A stretch of 50,988 nucleotides of DNA. It comes from Pedobacter sp. AK013 (lineage in GTDB: Bacteria > Bacteroidota > Bacteroidia > Sphingobacteriales > Sphingobacteriaceae). The position numbers and the translations under genes were made by a program. The stretch is from contig NZ_JACHCQ010000041.1 in assembly GCF_014205835.1 (NCBI RefSeq), positions 1-50,988 of the forward strand, given 5' to 3'. The notes under the pieces are model-generated. The model searched no databases. It was not told the origin of the DNA and saw only the letters and a program-made list of their open reading frames with translations. Below, piece by piece: positions 40,440-50,092 of this stretch. Every line of letters begins with the position of its first letter. Position 1 is the first letter of the stretch.

Positions 40440-40856
40440 ATGAAAATTAATACTTCAAAAAAACTTAACGCTTACACCCTTACCGAGATTCTGATTGTTC
40501 TGGCCATTATTGGGATATTGATCCTACTGGCACTACCTAACCTGATGCCTTTGATTACGAAGGCAAAAACAACAGAGGCCAAAATGCAACTGGAGCATGT
40601 GGCTAAGTTAGAACAGAGTTATTTTTACGAACACTCCAAATATTCTGCAGATTTATCAGAAATAGGCTTTATTCAGGAGAAGTTAACTTCTGATGCGAAG
40701 GATGGCAAAGCCAATTATAAAATTGAAATTACGGCTGCCACCAATAATACCTTTACGGCAAAAGCTACGGCCGTTGCCGATTTTGATGGTGATGGTACAT
40801 ATAATGTTTGGCAGATAGACCAGGATAAAAACTTAAAAGAGATAGTTGCCGATTAA
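40440..40856 (+). CDS. gspG: Major pseudopilin (GspG-like)
   Basis: A 138-residue protein. After a basic leader (MKINTSKKLNA) comes YTLTEILIVLAIIGILILLA, the pilin N-terminal helix with Glu5, then NLMPLITKAKTTEAKMQLEH typical of GspG and PilA. The C-terminal DFDGDGTYNVW matches the calcium-binding loop of major pseudopilins. Cleavage would follow Ala rather than the usual Gly. It forms the pseudopilus driven by GspE and GspF. Its stop overlaps the start of the peptidase gene (TAATG). Confidence 0.85.
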   Translation: MKINTSKKLNAYTLTEILIVLAIIGILILLALPNLMPLITKAKTTEAKMQLEHVAKLEQSYFYEHSKYSADLSEIGFIQEKLTSDAKDGKANYKIEITAATNNTFTAKATAVADFDGDGTYNVWQIDQDKNLKEIVAD

Positions 40857-41383
40857 TGTTTTTGTTGCAGGGGGGGATTTTTATGGTGTTAGCAGGCATG
40901 GTTTACCAGGATTTTAAATATCGGGGCATTTATTGGTGGATGTTTCCGGTACTTTTACTGCTCATGGCAGCCGCTACAGTAAAAGTATTGGGTTTCACAT
41001 TCACAATTTCGCTGGCAGTTAAGAACGGAATGTTTTTAGCTTTGCAATTTGCAGTATTAACGGGCTATACTTCTGTCAAACAGAAAAAACTGACCAACAT
41101 ATTCGATGGGTTTTTCGGTTTGGGAGATTTGTTATTCCTGGTAGTACTGTGTTTTGGTTTTTCCTTTCTAAATTATGTGCTTTTTTACCTGTTAAGCCTC
41201 ATGCTGATCATTTTATTTACAGCGATTTTTGGTCATCAGGATAAAACACATGGAAAAAAAATACCATTGGCAGGTTACCAGGCTTTGCTGTTTATGATAC
41301 TGATGGCTGCCGATTGGTTTACACCACATATCAATCTGCTTGCCGATGATCACCTTCTAAATTTGCTCGGTTATGGAAGTTAA
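40856..41383 (+). CDS. Prepilin peptidase, A24 family, lacking the N-terminal methylase domain
   Basis: A 175-residue polytopic membrane protein with about six hydrophobic segments. The two catalytic aspartates of the A24 family are visible: Asp19 in YQDFKYRGI and Asp91 in GLGD. The N-terminal domain with paired cysteines found in full-length GspO/PilD is absent, so it probably cleaves the leaders of the three pseudopilins, and methylation is uncertain. It overlaps both neighbours and is made in one operon with them. Confidence 0.8.
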   Translation: MFLLQGGIFMVLAGMVYQDFKYRGIYWWMFPVLLLLMAAATVKVLGFTFTISLAVKNGMFLALQFAVLTGYTSVKQKKLTNIFDGFFGLGDLLFLVVLCFGFSFLNYVLFYLLSLMLIILFTAIFGHQDKTHGKKIPLAGYQALLFMILMAADWFTPHINLLADDHLLNLLGYGS

Positions 41384-42797
41384 AGCTGAAATACTGGGAT
41401 TGATATCCAAAGCGTTTGCGATGGAGTACCGTGTATTCCCGAAAGAACGCAGTTCAAACGGCAATTTGGTATTATATTGGGATGGACTTGGCAATCGGGA
41501 TCAACTTGCCGATGAATTGCAGGTCATGCTGGGCTGTAATGTCTCCTTATTACCGCTCGATCAGCAGGAAATCAGCCGGTTGCTTTCCAAATATTACCTG
41601 GGCGATGTATCGGCAGAAAGTGAGGATAAAGAAGTTTCGGTTATATCAGCCAACGATGATTTTTTAAATGTATTGATTGAAGAAGCGAGGCGTTTAAAAA
41701 GCAGCGATATCCATATCGAAACCTTCGAAAAACGCGCCCGCGTAAGGGTAAGGATAGACGGGATGATGATTGAACGTTACCAGATCGAAAAGAAAGATTA
41801 TCCTGCACTGATCAATAAAATCAAGATCATGGCCAACCTGGATATTGCCGAAAAGCGTTTGCCGCAGGATGGCAGGATCCAGTTTACCTCTGCACGTTTT
41901 GCTGCTTTCGATATTAGGGTATCAGTATTGCCAACCCTTTATGGCGAAAAAATTGTACTCAGGTTATTAAACAACAGCAGTACCGATATCGATCTGAATA
42001 CCCTGGGCCTATCTGAACAGGATATGCAACACTATATGGAAGGCGTACAGCGGCCCAATGGTATTATTTTGATCAGCGGACCAACCGGATCGGGTAAAAC
42101 CACCACGTTATATGCTACACTAAAACTTTTAAATAAAAGTACCCGCAATATCCTCACCATCGAAGACCCGATTGAGTATACCCTCGAAGGGGTGAATCAG
42201 GTACAATTAAGAGAAAATATCGGATTAGGTTTTGCCGCTACCTTGCGTACTTTTCTAAGGCAGGATCCTGATGTGATTATGGTGGGGGAGATTCGCGATC
42301 CCGAAACGGCCAATATGGCGATCAGGGCCGCACTTACGGGCCACCTGGTATTGTCTACCATTCACACCAATTCGGCCTGGGGCACCGTATCGCGCTTAAT
42401 GGATATGGGCATACCTGGCTTTTTGGTAGCCAATACGCTGAATACTACTGTAGCCCAGCGCCTGGTAAGATTGCTTTGCCCAAAATGTAAAAAAGAAGAA
42501 CCGCTTGAGCCTGGGCGGTACCCGCGGCAGTTTAATCCACCTAAAGCTGTAAGCAGCCATTTTGTGGCTACCGGTTGTGCACAATGTTATTATACGGGTT
42601 ACAGCGGGCGTAAAGCTGTTTACGAAGTGATCCCGATCGATGCAGAACTCTCACAGGAAATCAGGAAAGGGAATATGGCTATTGAGCCTGTTCTCGAAGA
42701 GAAAAAAATAAGTACACTATCTAAAAACGCTTTTGCTTTATTTGCCGATGGATTAACCTCCATTGAAGAAATTTACCCCTTGTTACTCGCTATCTAA
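41373..42797 (+). CDS. gspE: Type II secretion ATPase GspE
   Basis: A 474-residue secretion ATPase. The short N-terminal domain (residues ~1-100) is followed by the nucleotide-binding core: SSDIHIETFEKRARVRVRID, Walker A GPTGSGKT at residues 236-243 (Lys242), an aspartate/Walker B region RQDPDVIMVGEIRDPETA, and a His box (LTGHLVLSTIHTN). A zinc site of four cysteines follows (Cys369, Cys372, Cys402, Cys405), as in GspE and PilB. It powers pseudopilus growth through GspF. It is one base from the secretin gene. Confidence 0.95.
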   Translation: MEVKAEILGLISKAFAMEYRVFPKERSSNGNLVLYWDGLGNRDQLADELQVMLGCNVSLLPLDQQEISRLLSKYYLGDVSAESEDKEVSVISANDDFLNVLIEEARRLKSSDIHIETFEKRARVRVRIDGMMIERYQIEKKDYPALINKIKIMANLDIAEKRLPQDGRIQFTSARFAAFDIRVSVLPTLYGEKIVLRLLNNSSTDIDLNTLGLSEQDMQHYMEGVQRPNGIILISGPTGSGKTTTLYATLKLLNKSTRNILTIEDPIEYTLEGVNQVQLRENIGLGFAATLRTFLRQDPDVIMVGEIRDPETANMAIRAALTGHLVLSTIHTNSAWGTVSRLMDMGIPGFLVANTLNTTVAQRLVRLLCPKCKKEEPLEPGRYPRQFNPPKAVSSHFVATGCAQCYYTGYSGRKAVYEVIPIDAELSQEIRKGNMAIEPVLEEKKISTLSKNAFALFADGLTSIEEIYPLLLAI

Positions 42798-44741
42798 ATG
42801 AAGAATAGAACGCTACTAAAAATGTTGATGGGTTTGGCCTTTATCGCCTTAAATCTATCTGTTTTAACCACCTCAGCTCAGGTTAATAGTCAGGAACGGC
42901 TAAAGGCCATTGAAGAACGCCTCAGAAACCTTTCGGTAACCGTACCGGGATTAAACCAACCTGTTCAACTGTCAATGTCGGGAGCTTCTGCACAAGAATT
43001 TTTAAGGGCCCTGGCACAGGCCAATAACCTGAACATCAATATCGATCCGCAACTGAATTTTAAGGTTTATACCAACTTCCGTAACGAAACGGCCATGAAC
43101 GTAATACTGTTCATTGCCAAAGAATACGACCTGGATGTTAACCTCATTGGCTCTATCATGTCGGTAACCAAGGTGCAAACACCCAAACCTGTGGTAGTGC
43201 CTAAAGATTTTCGTGTAAATTACAACGCATCAAACGAATACCTGGGTTTCGAACTCAATAACGATACCTTAAGTCAGGTAGCCAAGAAAATCAGCCAGCT
43301 TTCGCAAAAAAATGTGGTGGTTCCTGTAGCCTTAATGAGTAAAAAAGTAAGCGGTTTTATTGCTGCGGCTCCCTTTGAGGTAGCCTTAGAAAAACTGGCT
43401 TATGCCAATGAACTTAAAATGAACAAAACCAACGACGGGGTATTCATTTTTCAGGCTTTAGGCGAAGGAGAAGAACTTTATGTAAACGGCGATCAGGCCA
43501 CGGCAGTAAAAAGAAGCAATAAAAGTGCAGCGGGGCAAGGCGCATCAAGCTTTAATTTAAGTGGCCGGAAAGATAACCAGGGTAATCGCACCATAAGCGT
43601 AGATGCGCTAAATACACCAATATTAGACCTGATCAAATCGGCTTCGAATGAGGTAGGAGCCAATTATTTTATCTATTCAGATATTAAAGGAACGGTAAGC
43701 ACCAAACTAAATGGTATCGGTTACGATACTTTTCTTACTGCTTTATTACAGGGAACAGAATATACCTTTAAAAAAGATGGCGGGGTGTATTTGATCGGAG
43801 ACCGGAAGCTGGAAGGATTACGGGCCAACCGGATTGTACAATTGCAGCACCGTTCGCTGGATACCATCCAGATGATGATCCCCGCCGAATGGAAAAAAGG
43901 GGTGGAGATTAAAGAATTCAGGGAACAGAATACAATATTGCTTTCAGGGGCTTCACCACAGGTAAATGAAATTGAAAATTATATTAAACAGATAGACCGG
44001 GTAGTGCCCATGGTACTGATAGAAGTAACATTGGTAGATGTACGTAAAGGTAAAAGTGTTAAAACCGGTATTTCTGCTGGCGTTTCTGATAGTGTAAAAA
44101 CAGGCGGAACCATATTGCCCGGTATAGATTATACTTTTGGGGCCAATTCCATTAACAATTTTCTGGCTAAACTGGGCAGAAATGGCTCGGTAAACCTCGG
44201 TAGGGTAACGCCTAATTTTTACGTTAAGCTCAGTGCCTTAGAGAACAATAACAATGTTGATATCCGCTCGGTACCGAAATTATCAACCCTAAATGGCCAC
44301 TCGGCTAATTTAAGTATCGGTAGCTCGCGGTTTTATAGTCAGAAAACCCAAAACGTAATTCCTTCATTAAACGCACAAACGGTGGTAACCGAGCAATTTA
44401 CAGAGGTGAATGCAAATCTTGAAATCGATATCAAGCCGGTGGTTTCGGGCGATGACCAGGTTACCCTGAACATTAAGGTAAACATATCTGATTTTATCGG
44501 TAATCCGCCTTTAAATGCACCTCCACCCAAATCAACCAGTAAGTTCAGTTCTATTATCAGGGCCAAAAACGAAGATATGATTGTGTTGGGTGGTTTAGAA
44601 CGTACCGAAAGCAGCGAGAGTGGTTCAGGTGTGCCTATTTTATCACGGATCCCGATATTGAAATGGCTTTTCAGCAGCAGGGAAAAATCGAACAATAAGG
44701 TGGTAACACTGGTTTTTATTAAACCTACAATCTTATATTAG
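42798..44741 (+). CDS. gspD: Outer-membrane secretin GspD
   Basis: A 647-residue protein with signal peptide (residues ~1-28, ending TSAQ). An STN/N0-like domain comes first (SMSGASAQEFLRALAQANNL), followed by N-domains. The secretin domain lies at residues ~400-647, with VPKLSTLNGHSANLSIGSSR and the C-terminal signature MIVLGGLERTE to VPILSRIPILKWLFSSRE. It forms the outer-membrane channel. I see no C-terminal pilotin-binding extension. A serine- and asparagine-rich linker (KRSNKSAAGQGASSFNLSGR) separates two N-domains. Confidence 0.93.
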   Translation: MKNRTLLKMLMGLAFIALNLSVLTTSAQVNSQERLKAIEERLRNLSVTVPGLNQPVQLSMSGASAQEFLRALAQANNLNINIDPQLNFKVYTNFRNETAMNVILFIAKEYDLDVNLIGSIMSVTKVQTPKPVVVPKDFRVNYNASNEYLGFELNNDTLSQVAKKISQLSQKNVVVPVALMSKKVSGFIAAAPFEVALEKLAYANELKMNKTNDGVFIFQALGEGEELYVNGDQATAVKRSNKSAAGQGASSFNLSGRKDNQGNRTISVDALNTPILDLIKSASNEVGANYFIYSDIKGTVSTKLNGIGYDTFLTALLQGTEYTFKKDGGVYLIGDRKLEGLRANRIVQLQHRSLDTIQMMIPAEWKKGVEIKEFREQNTILLSGASPQVNEIENYIKQIDRVVPMVLIEVTLVDVRKGKSVKTGISAGVSDSVKTGGTILPGIDYTFGANSINNFLAKLGRNGSVNLGRVTPNFYVKLSALENNNNVDIRSVPKLSTLNGHSANLSIGSSRFYSQKTQNVIPSLNAQTVVTEQFTEVNANLEIDIKPVVSGDDQVTLNIKVNISDFIGNPPLNAPPPKSTSKFSSIIRAKNEDMIVLGGLERTESSESGSGVPILSRIPILKWLFSSREKSNNKVVTLVFIKPTILY

Positions 44742-44743
44742 GC

Positions 44744-45934
44744 ATGTTCGAAACCTTTGAACATATTTTGGGCATAGAGCTCACGCTATTGCAGAATGAA
44801 ACATACCGCTGTGGCTATGCAGTAGTTACACGCAAAGGCGATAATATAGATGCGGCAGATTACCATACAATAGAAGGTAATTTGGTTAAAGTGCTGGAAC
44901 GTATTCCCCGAAAATACCCGGTGGCCCTATCCATTAACGGAAAAGGCATTATACACAAACTGCTCAAGGGTATTGGGACAGAGAACAAAGACTTATTTAG
45001 AGCGGCTTTTCCGTCAGTTGAACAAAAAGATTTTTATGTGCAGGAAACGCTATCTAATGACCGAGCCTGGGTAAGTATGGTTAGGCGAACATTTGTTAAT
45101 GATATTGTTGGTAAACTGCAATCATCAGGATTAAATGTTTATATGCTGAGCCTTGGTGCATTACCGGTTATTTCGATTTGGGAATTATTGAGCGGCGCCG
45201 GGGAAGGTTTTTCGGTTAACGGACATCAGTTTGAGGTTTCTGCAGAAGGGAGCATAACGGAATATCGCTACCAGGAAGGAACAGAAGATAAAGGGAGCCT
45301 GAAACTCGGTAATACCAAACTTAAATCTACGCTTTTGGTGCCGTATGCATTGGCTTTTCAGCTCTTTCTGTATGACAAACTCTCTGCAATTAAAGTGGAA
45401 AACGAACAGGTTGATCATCGTTTTAAAGATTTTCTTGAACAATCAAAACTTAAAAAAACAGCTGGAATTTTTGTATTTGTCTTATTAGGGCTTTTACTGA
45501 TCAGTTTTTTTGCACTTACGCACTACAATGCTGAAAATGCAAAACTGAACCAGCAGGTAGGAGCACTTACGGCAACTGCAGATCAAAGCGACCTTTTGAA
45601 AAAGGAAATCACCAATCAAAAAGTATTATTGGAAAAACTCGGTTGGAACGGTGGTTACAGCTATGCTTTTTTGCTCAACGAAATCGGTAGCAGCAAACCA
45701 AGGGCACTTACTTTAAACGAGGTCATATTTGATCAGGTAAAAGAAGAAGCCAATGGCGCAAAAGATGTGCTTGCATCGGTAAAGATAGCTGGCGAAACCG
45801 CTAACCTGACAGCCGTAAACAACTGGATATTTTTGCTTAAAGAAAAAAAATGGGCAAAAGAAGTTAAGCTCTTGCGCTACCAGCAGGATACCGAATCAGA
45901 AAGTTTTGCCTTTAACCTATTGATCCGATACTGA
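44744..45934 (+). CDS. GspL-like (PilM-PilN fusion-like) inner-membrane protein
   Basis: A 396-residue protein with an N-terminal cytoplasmic part of ~235 residues of ferredoxin/actin-like layout, one membrane helix at about residues 239-259 (GIFVFVLLGLLLISFFALTH), then a periplasmic part with coiled coil and PilN-like domain (SYAFLLNEIGSSKPRALTLN). That is the arrangement of GspL, which links the ATPase to the platform. Sequence similarity is low, and the assignment relies on architecture and on the order GspE-GspD-this gene-GspM. Confidence 0.75.
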   Translation: MFETFEHILGIELTLLQNETYRCGYAVVTRKGDNIDAADYHTIEGNLVKVLERIPRKYPVALSINGKGIIHKLLKGIGTENKDLFRAAFPSVEQKDFYVQETLSNDRAWVSMVRRTFVNDIVGKLQSSGLNVYMLSLGALPVISIWELLSGAGEGFSVNGHQFEVSAEGSITEYRYQEGTEDKGSLKLGNTKLKSTLLVPYALAFQLFLYDKLSAIKVENEQVDHRFKDFLEQSKLKKTAGIFVFVLLGLLLISFFALTHYNAENAKLNQQVGALTATADQSDLLKKEITNQKVLLEKLGWNGGYSYAFLLNEIGSSKPRALTLNEVIFDQVKEEANGAKDVLASVKIAGETANLTAVNNWIFLLKEKKWAKEVKLLRYQQDTESESFAFNLLIRY

Positions 45935-45935
45935 T

Positions 45936-46481
45936 ATGCTGGAAAAACTAACCCTTAAGAACAAAAAGGTGATCATGGTTTTGCTAATGATCGTTGTAGT
46001 TTACCTTGCCTATGTTTTTTCTTTCGAGAAGGCCATCTCGGCAATTGCACTAAACCGCCAGCTTAAGGCAGCACAGCAGCTGGGACAGGAACCTGATGCC
46101 GCTTTCCCTCAACTGGAGCGCAAACACGCCTTTTACCAATCGGTATTAAAAGGTTATAGGGTAAGGCAAGAAGATCGTGAAAACCACTTATGGCAATCGG
46201 TATCGGCCATGGCCATTGCTAAAAATGTAGAAATCAATTTTAGTCCCAACATCACCACTGCAGAAAAAGATACCAGCGAAATTGCAAGGGGTATAGTGAT
46301 ACAGAAATTCATTTTTAAAGGCAAATACTTCGATATGGTTAAGTTACTCGATACCTTGGAGAAAAGCCAGGGTATAGGCAGGATCTCTGGCGCCAAACTG
46401 ATGAAGAAAAAGGCAAATGGCAATGAAGAAAAAACAGATAAACTCACACTCGAACTGCAGCTAGTTGGAATAGAAAATTGA
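45936..46481 (+). CDS. GspM/PilO-like inner-membrane protein
   Basis: A 181-residue bitopic protein with an N-terminal membrane helix at about residues 12-30 (KVIMVLLMIVVVYLAYVF) and a periplasmic coiled coil then ferredoxin-like domain (KFIFKGKYFDMVKLLDTLEK). This matches the size and layout of GspM or PilO, the partner of GspL. One base separates it from the GspL-like gene, and it ends the second secretion block. Confidence 0.75.
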   Translation: MLEKLTLKNKKVIMVLLMIVVVYLAYVFSFEKAISAIALNRQLKAAQQLGQEPDAAFPQLERKHAFYQSVLKGYRVRQEDRENHLWQSVSAMAIAKNVEINFSPNITTAEKDTSEIARGIVIQKFIFKGKYFDMVKLLDTLEKSQGIGRISGAKLMKKKANGNEEKTDKLTLELQLVGIEN

Positions 46482-46751
46482 TTGTAGTAGATTTAAATTT
46501 ATCAAATTGATTTAATAACTCTGAGCGTTTATTGCGTTGATCTGGTTGCCCTGTATTGTGTGAGACCTAGAAGCTCTAAGGGAAATTAAGTATTTCAAAT
46601 AGTTTTCTTTTTCTGATATATTTTACTGGTTAATAACATTAAAAAACCGCTTAGACTTTTTTTTTGTTAGGTTTTTTTATACATATTGCACAAAATAATT
46701 AACTGTTTTTGCAAAGCTCAGACTGCAAAAAGTATAGTATAGCTCTTACAT
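46482..46751. other. Intergenic region before the second Rhs module
   Basis: 270 AT-rich bases with long T runs (46650-46680). No hairpin terminator with a clear stem is seen, and no exact TAnnTTTG box. It should hold the promoter of the second Rhs module. Confidence 0.5.
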
Positions 46752-49700
46752 ATGAAAATTCTTACGCTCTTATTTGCGCTATGTGGTGTGGCCGCTTATG
46801 CCCAAACCTCAACATCTACAACCATTCCGAAATTAAATGTTGTCCCCTCATCAGCCGAAGCCAGTCATTTTGCCAGATATGGCGAAACCCCGGTGTCGCT
46901 TTATACCGGAGTGCCGAATATTAGTATTCCAATATATACTATTGATTTGAAGGGAATAAAATTACCTGTTTCGTTAAGTTATTATGCAGGAGGTATTAAA
47001 GTAGATGAAATTGCGAGTAATGTAGGATTGGGATGGTCTTTAAATTTTGGAGGATCTATTACGGCCAATGTAAACGGAATTCCGGATAAGGAGGCAAATG
47101 GCTGGTTAAATGTGCCCAGTATTTATCGATTGCCACAAACAGGGAGTTTACAAACCCAGTGGGGTGCTTTTGATACCTACCTTACCGATCCAAAATATGA
47201 TTTTATGAACGAAGTAGCTGCTGATCATTATGATACGCAGCCCGATTTATATTACGCCAATATCAATGGCAAATCGTTCAAATATTTTTATGAACAGGAT
47301 GGAACAATCCATACCATGCCTTATCAAAATGTAAGAATTTTAGACGGTATAGAGATAACAGATGAAAATGATAATATATTTCAGTTTATAGGATCAGATC
47401 TAACCACCACAAACTATCAGTATTATGGAGGACTTTCTGCAGATGGTTCTCCTCCAAGCCATCAAAGTAATGCAATGTATCCCGGAAAGATAACTACCCC
47501 TTTTCAGGAAGAGGTAAATTATACCTATGAGACTTATAATTATAGTTTCAAAAATCAGGCATCAGAAACCAGGTACAGCAGGTACCCCAACCAGTTTGGT
47601 TGTGCAGGTGTTATGCCAAATAATACCTTAACAGAAAGTACCAGCCAGGTTGCTGCTTCTAGGATAAAGAAAATAACTGCAACCAACGGTGTAGAAATCA
47701 ATTTTTATTATGCACAAAGCAGGACAGATCTGCCCGGCTCTGCTGCACTTACATCTATTGTTATAAAAAACATCAATACAAATGTTGTACTGGCAAGTTA
47801 TACCTTTACCTATAGCTATTATATATCGATAACAGGTTCAATAGATCCGGATGCTTATCGTTTGCGATTGGAAAGTGTGCAAAAAGCAGGTGAAAATCCT
47901 TACTATTTTCAGTATAATGAAAGCCAATTACCGGTACGCTTAAGTAAATCTCAAGACCACTGGGGCTTTTTTAATAATGCGGAAAATTCGACCCTGCTAC
48001 CTGCCGATACTTTTATCGGTTTCCCCTCAGGAGCAAACAGAGAACCATCAGCTCTGGTTGCACAGAATGGAATACTTACAAAAATAACCTACCCAACAGG
48101 TGGCAGTTCGGAGTTTGAGTACGAATCTAATTCTGTTGCTTCATCTACTGCAGCATCCTCAGGTTATGTTCAACGTAGTGCCGGCGCTTACGAATCGATT
48201 GATTCTACAATGGTTGTTCCATTTACTATTGGCGCTTCGCCAATGAACTTCACTGTTAAGTACAAAAGTCCTTATGGCGGAGATCCTGAAACCGGATTAG
48301 TCTGCGATAACTGTCCGGTACAAATACGCAATGCAAACCATCAATTGGTTTATAGCTTTTCTGGCCAATCTGCTCCACAAGGTAATGTTTTAGCGGCGCT
48401 AAGCTCCGGAAATTACTTTCTTGAAATACCTTATGTGGGTTTAACTACGGAAGGATTTATTGAAGTTTTTTGGTCTGAATACCAGGCTCAGCCAGCAGTA
48501 GAAATTAATAAAATTGTCGGAGGATTGAGGATTAAGAAGATAACTGATAATCCGTTAATTGGGGTAAGTAAGAAAACATTCTACAATTATGATCGATCTG
48601 ATGGTTCTGGAATAACGACTGGTGTCAGTGGGGTGACTCCTAAATATGATTACATTCATACTCTGGAAACGCTTAATGGCGATTCACAGGTTAACTCTGA
48701 TTGTTTATTTTACGCACAGTCAACTTCCAGCTTAAGTCCAATTGGCCGTGTACAGGGAGGTACGGTTGCTTATGGACAAGTAGGTGTTTATGTAGAAGAT
48801 CAGCATAAGGGTTATACACTTAACAAGTTTTCTTATGCTGGAGATATTTCCGGAAGCTGGGAATTTCCATTTGGCGCTGTAATTAGCAACGATTGGATCG
48901 ATGGATTACCATTGGAAACAAAAGAATTTGCCTGGAACGAACAACAAGGTAAATATTTTCCTGTTAAAAGGACTGTAAATACCTATAAAACAACATTTGG
49001 CCCAAATTCTGGCTATCCGCACGAATATGCCGTTAGAGGGGCGAAAGTTGCATTATATAAGCCGGCTATTCCGCCAAGTTTTCCTGCAACGGGCCCTTCA
49101 CCCAGGGGGCCGGAGTTTAAGGTAAATTATTTTAATCTCTACTCGTCGTGGAGTTTCCCTATGAGTAAAATAGAAGTCTTATACGATCAGGCAGATACCA
49201 CAAAGACCATTACCACGAGCTACCAATATTTTTACGATAATCCGGCACATATTCAGTTAACCAGGCAATTGTCTAGTAAAAGCAGTGGGCAACAAACTTT
49301 GGTATCCTTACGTTATCCGAAAGATATTAATTCATCGTTCAGTTACTATTCAAATCCTGTGGTAGAAAAAAAGATTTTCGTTAAAAACGGAAGTACGGTG
49401 AAACTAATTGATGGAGAATTAACTACGTACAAAAATCAGGCTGGTATTTTCCCTGAATATTATTATGACTTAACACTTGCTCAGCCAGTTGATTCTGCAT
49501 CTTTCCCATCGTATAATGGAAGCAGCATTCCGACTGCATACGAGCAAAGGCTTGCCTATAATTATGATGCCAATAATAATATTATTTCTGTTGTTAACGA
49601 TCAGAACAAGACACAGGGGTTTAAATGGGGCTATAAGGGTACTTTGGTGCTGGCTGCTGCTATAAATGCGTTAGAAAATGAATTTTATTATGAAGGTTTT

Positions 49701-50084
49701 GAAGAAACAGGTGTAGCCGGTAATGCGCATACCGGAAATAAAGCAAGCAATGGTGCTTATACCGTAAGTTGGACAAAGCCCAACAACAGAAATTATATTA
49801 TTAGCTATTGGTATTTGGATGGTGTCTGGAAATTTCGAGAACAACCTTATGTAACAAATAGTTTGGCGCTAACCTTGGGTACAGTTTATGATGATATAAG
49901 GATTTATCCTGTAGATGCCCAGGTTACCTCTTATACTTATCAGCCTTTGGTGGGCATGACGAGTATGACCGATGCCAAAGGAATGATTACTACCTACGAA
50001 TACGATGCCTTTCAGCGTTTAAAGGCAATAAAAGACCAGAATGGCAACATTTTAAAACAAACCGATTACCACTATAAAAACTAA
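46752..50084 (+). CDS. Rhs shell partner protein of the second module
   Basis: A 1110-residue exported protein, same plan as the gene at 24462: signal peptide (residues 1-18, ending AAYAQ), then HFARYGETPVSLYTGVPNIS, LPVSLSYYAGGIKVDEIASN and VGLGWSLNFGGS, and ending in YD repeats (TTYEYDAFQRLKAIKDQNGN and QTDYHYKN). A 100-residue insert near residues 975-1065 (LENEFYYEGFEETGVAGNAH to NYIISYWYLDGVW) looks like a carbohydrate-binding-type beta domain and is absent from the 24462 protein. The last ~45 codons are almost identical to that protein. The rhs gene follows after 8 bp. Confidence 0.8.
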   Translation: MKILTLLFALCGVAAYAQTSTSTTIPKLNVVPSSAEASHFARYGETPVSLYTGVPNISIPIYTIDLKGIKLPVSLSYYAGGIKVDEIASNVGLGWSLNFGGSITANVNGIPDKEANGWLNVPSIYRLPQTGSLQTQWGAFDTYLTDPKYDFMNEVAADHYDTQPDLYYANINGKSFKYFYEQDGTIHTMPYQNVRILDGIEITDENDNIFQFIGSDLTTTNYQYYGGLSADGSPPSHQSNAMYPGKITTPFQEEVNYTYETYNYSFKNQASETRYSRYPNQFGCAGVMPNNTLTESTSQVAASRIKKITATNGVEINFYYAQSRTDLPGSAALTSIVIKNINTNVVLASYTFTYSYYISITGSIDPDAYRLRLESVQKAGENPYYFQYNESQLPVRLSKSQDHWGFFNNAENSTLLPADTFIGFPSGANREPSALVAQNGILTKITYPTGGSSEFEYESNSVASSTAASSGYVQRSAGAYESIDSTMVVPFTIGASPMNFTVKYKSPYGGDPETGLVCDNCPVQIRNANHQLVYSFSGQSAPQGNVLAALSSGNYFLEIPYVGLTTEGFIEVFWSEYQAQPAVEINKIVGGLRIKKITDNPLIGVSKKTFYNYDRSDGSGITTGVSGVTPKYDYIHTLETLNGDSQVNSDCLFYAQSTSSLSPIGRVQGGTVAYGQVGVYVEDQHKGYTLNKFSYAGDISGSWEFPFGAVISNDWIDGLPLETKEFAWNEQQGKYFPVKRTVNTYKTTFGPNSGYPHEYAVRGAKVALYKPAIPPSFPATGPSPRGPEFKVNYFNLYSSWSFPMSKIEVLYDQADTTKTITTSYQYFYDNPAHIQLTRQLSSKSSGQQTLVSLRYPKDINSSFSYYSNPVVEKKIFVKNGSTVKLIDGELTTYKNQAGIFPEYYYDLTLAQPVDSASFPSYNGSSIPTAYEQRLAYNYDANNNIISVVNDQNKTQGFKWGYKGTLVLAAAINALENEFYYEGFEETGVAGNAHTGNKASNGAYTVSWTKPNNRNYIISYWYLDGVWKFREQPYVTNSLALTLGTVYDDIRIYPVDAQVTSYTYQPLVGMTSMTDAKGMITTYEYDAFQRLKAIKDQNGNILKQTDYHYKN

Positions 50085-50092
50085 GGCGCTCT

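Noticed and set aside
24462..50084. Type IX secretion cargo
   Set aside because: No protein here shows a C-terminal type IX sorting domain; Rhs proteins end in toxin tips and the partner proteins end in YD repeats.
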